Assembly (NCBI RefSeq): GCF_022180365.1
Contig: NZ_BQKV01000007.1
Coordinates: 1-64,000, forward strand
DNA from: Faecalibacterium gallinarum
Lineage (GTDB): Bacteria; Bacillota; Clostridia; Oscillospirales; Ruminococcaceae
Reading direction: 5' to 3'
Length of the DNA stretch: 64,000 nt
In this document: positions 62,547 to 64,000 of the stretch, one piece after another
Position numbering within the stretch: the first letter of the stretch is position 1
Layout of the letters: each line of letters opens with the position of its first letter
Notes under the pieces: model-generated
What the model saw: the letters and a program-made list of their open reading frames with translations, nothing else
Database searches by the model: none
Told to the model about the DNA's origin: nothing
Translations under genes and position numbers: made by a program

Positions 62547-63191
62547 TCAGCCCAGCAGATCCGGCAGCTGGTCCAGCCGGTCGATGACCGTGTCGCAGAC
62601 CGATTCCAGCCGCTGACGGGACTGGTGACCGCCGGTAAAGAGGACGCATTTTGCCCCCAGAGCGGTGGCCACCTGGGCGTCATGATCGGTGTCGCCGATC
62701 ATCAGGCAGCGGGCCGGGTCTACCCCGGATTCCGCCAGGAAGTCCAGCCCCAGCTGGATCTTGCTCACCCCATAAATGTCCGAAAGGCCGAGCAACTCGG
62801 AAAAATAGCCTTTCAGACCCCGCTGCGATGCCTGCTCGATCAGGTAGTCGCGGCGGGAGGCGGAGAGGATCACCTGGCGTTTGCCTAAGGAACGCAGGGC
62901 CTCCAGGGTGGAGGCGGCGGTGGCAGTCGGGGCACATTCTTCCACCCCGGCGTTATACCGGTCCATATAACTCTGGGCCAGTACTGGGTAGGGGTCGCGG
63001 TGAAAGTCGAATCCCACCCGGCGGTAATATTCTTCAATCGGGAACCCGAAGATCTCCCGGTAGGCTTCGAGGCTGTACCGCTGGGGGTAGCCGTATTGGG
63101 CCAGCAGCCCGTTCAGGCAGCCCAGCGAGTAGTTCACGTCGTCCAGCAGGGTGCCGTTCCAGTCCCAGAAAACAAGGTCGATCGGTTGCAC
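62547..63191 (-). CDS. HAD family hydrolase
   Basis: The 214-residue protein is a subfamily I HAD phosphatase. Motif I is VFWDWNGTLLDD with the two catalytic Asp, a helical cap covers about residues 20-90, motif II is VILSASRR, the motif III Lys is in GVSKIQLG, and motif IV is MIGDTDHD. It is closest in style to phosphoglycolate-phosphatase-like enzymes; the substrate is unknown. A GTG start at 63191 is chosen because AAAGGA ends eight bases before it; a TTG 14 codons upstream would overlap queT. It follows queT by 25 bases. Confidence 0.88.
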   Translation of the reverse strand: MQPIDLVFWDWNGTLLDDVNYSLGCLNGLLAQYGYPQRYSLEAYREIFGFPIEEYYRRVGFDFHRDPYPVLAQSYMDRYNAGVEECAPTATAASTLEALRSLGKRQVILSASRRDYLIEQASQRGLKGYFSELLGLSDIYGVSKIQLGLDFLAESGVDPARCLMIGDTDHDAQVATALGAKCVLFTGGHQSRQRLESVCDTVIDRLDQLPDLLG

Positions 63192-63216
63192 AGTGTGGGT
63201 TCCTTTCTTTTGGTTG

Positions 63217-63741
63217 TTAGTGTGCTTCGGCAAAAACCCGCCGCAGAGCAGGATTGGTCTCGATGAGTTTCACCAGGGCCACCCCCAGAATGCCGCAGCT
63301 GATCACCTCGCCCAGGGCGACGGTGGCCGCATTGAAGGCAATCAGGCCGAAGGTGGCCGGCGTGTCCGAAAAGAAGATGGCGATCTCGGGGCCTACGATC
63401 ACGGCATTCCAGAAGACCGGGGGCAGGGCGGCCGGCAGGGCCAGGCCCTTGACCCGGGCGTTGCGCACCGCGTAGGTGCACAGGCAGGCCAGCAGGGTGG
63501 CCAGGGTGCCGAACACCACGTCGATCAGGGTGGAGCCCAGGAAGTTGGCCAGCAGGCAACCCAGGGTCACGGCGACGATGTACTCGGGGCCGAACACCGG
63601 CAGAAGGCAGAGGGCCTCGGCCACCCGGACCTGCACTGCCCCATAGGAGAAGGGGGCCAGCGCCAGGCAGAGGGCTACATACAGCGCGGCCACCAGGGCG
63701 CAGCGCACCAGTTTGCGGACAGAAGAAGTTTGGTTCATCAT
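63217..63741 (-). CDS. queT: QueT family transporter (queuosine precursor ECF S component)
   Basis: The 174-residue membrane protein has five or six hydrophobic segments and the QueT features: an N-terminal helix with LVRCALVAALYVALCLALAP, then VQVRVAEALCLLPVFGPEYI and GCLLANFLG. It is predicted to import preQ1 or a related queuosine precursor as an S component. Two adjacent ATG codons (63741 and 63738) follow CCGGAG; either could be used. The putative preQ1-III leader directly upstream supports this function. Confidence 0.92.
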   Translation of the reverse strand: MMNQTSSVRKLVRCALVAALYVALCLALAPFSYGAVQVRVAEALCLLPVFGPEYIVAVTLGCLLANFLGSTLIDVVFGTLATLLACLCTYAVRNARVKGLALPAALPPVFWNAVIVGPEIAIFFSDTPATFGLIAFNAATVALGEVISCGILGVALVKLIETNPALRRVFAEAH

Positions 63742-63871
63742 AAAACACTCCGGCGGATAGATTTTGACCGCGCGGGGACCGCCAGCCCCCGTGGGTTTGG
63801 CCCGGCGTGGTTCGAGGCGCGCCGGGGAGCCTAAAATCCTAAGTTGCTCATCTGCTGTACAAGCGCACAGC
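63742..63871 (-). promoter_or_regulatory. Putative preQ1-III riboswitch of queT
   Basis: The leader of about 130 bases contains a hairpin GCTGT/ACAGC at its 5' end, an A-rich joint with GAGCAACTTAGGATTTTAGG, a stem CCCGGCG/CGCCGGG, and a long stem around CCCCGCGCGG. The segment CTGGCGG can pair with CCGCCGGAG, the ribosome-binding site of queT, so ligand could control translation. Class III preQ1 riboswitches are known mainly from Faecalibacterium relatives upstream of queT, and this leader fits in position, size and logic. I recognise the pattern from memory; it was not computed. Confidence 0.62.
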
Positions 63872-63878
63872 AAATTAT

Positions 63879-63907
63879 ATTATACTATAATCCGCGAAAA
63901 ACCGCAA
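63879..63907 (-). promoter_or_regulatory. Promoter of queT
   Basis: On the minus strand TTGCGG (63902-63907), 17 bases and a consensus TATAAT (63879-63884) place the start of transcription just before the riboswitch. Confidence 0.75.
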
Positions 63908-63918
63908 GATAAGCACAA

Positions 63919-63952
63919 AAAAAGCCGCCGCGCCCGGCAGGCGCAGCGGCAA
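63919..63952 (-). terminator. Terminator of the gene beyond the right edge
   Basis: On the minus strand GCCGCTGCGCC and GGCGCGGCGGC form a GC-rich stem followed by seven T. It lies just after a possible stop codon at 63976-63978. Confidence 0.75.
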
Positions 63953-63975
63953 AAAACAAGGAATAGGGGGCGGGG

Positions 63976-64000
63976 TTATCTTCTGGGCTGGCCCAGGTAG
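63976..64000 (-). CDS. Possible 3' end of a gene continuing beyond the window
   Basis: On the minus strand a TAA at 63976-63978 ends a frame reading YLGQPRR, 24 bases before a strong terminator. Only seven codons are visible, so the reading frame is a guess that rests on the terminator. No product can be named. Confidence 0.3.

Noticed and set aside
1-64000. CRISPR arrays, insertion sequences, prophage or integrated islands
   Set aside because: No regularly spaced repeats, transposase or integrase genes, att-like duplications or composition breaks were seen. Genes are housekeeping throughout.

Overview
The window is a chromosomal, housekeeping-rich segment of a high-GC member of the Clostridia. 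The best guess is a relative of Faecalibacterium, Gemmiger or Subdoligranulum (Oscillospiraceae). The evidence is the AddAB recombination nuclease instead of RecBCD, DUF1292 and CD1247-type small proteins, a SpoIIR homologue, formate-tetrahydrofolate ligase under a ZTP-type leader, and a queT leader that looks like a preQ1-III riboswitch, a class known mainly from Faecalibacterium relatives. I see no prophage, insertion sequence, CRISPR array or integrated island. Genus assignment is inference.

Layout, left to right. 1-2.1 kb: tRNA-Tyr, a patatin-like lipase and xpt. 2.1-8.7 kb: a cell-wall and division block with a class B PBP divergent from ftsW, then murA, ftsZ and a DivIVA-like coiled-coil gene. 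8.7-11.4 kb, minus strand: an HD hydrolase with ydbC, a proline-rich unknown, a double peptidoglycan-binding protein and spoIIR. 11.5-15.3 kb, minus strand: an Lrp-type regulator, an aminotransferase, a DUF362 ferredoxin-like protein and ispE as one operon. 15.5-20.4 kb: an ACT-PFL pair, a DUF378 membrane protein, a cysteine-less redoxin, a 6S-like RNA, DUF1292, a peptidyl-prolyl isomerase lipoprotein and ruvX. 20.5-27.6 kb: addB-addA.

27.6-43.2 kb is a long plus-strand information-processing stretch. It holds infC-rpmI-rplT with an attenuated leader, an rRNA methyltransferase with dprA, then topA-trmFO-plsX-rnc-smc-ftsY-rdgB-yhbY-nadD-yqeK. 43.2-50.9 kb holds an LCP cell-wall ligase, rsfS, leuS, rpsU (58 aa), yqeG, a Nfo-like TIM barrel, efp and a CD1247-type zinc-ribbon protein. 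50.9-59.4 kb holds a small unknown, an SGNH hydrolase, fhs behind a ZTP riboswitch, and a cysteine desulfurase-thiI-cinA-unknown series. 59.4-64 kb, minus strand, holds secA, queT with a HAD hydrolase, and the extreme 3' end of a further gene.

The genes fall into wall synthesis and division, DNA repair and topology, translation and tRNA/rRNA modification, and one-carbon or queuosine nutrient control. The most noteworthy signals are regulatory: intrinsic-terminator-like hairpins whose U-run abuts the start codon (murA, the DUF378 gene, spoIIR and, more weakly, ftsW), two riboswitches, a likely AUC start for infC and a 6S-like RNA. I found no convincing wholly undescribed multi-gene system. The unknown proteins are flagged individually.
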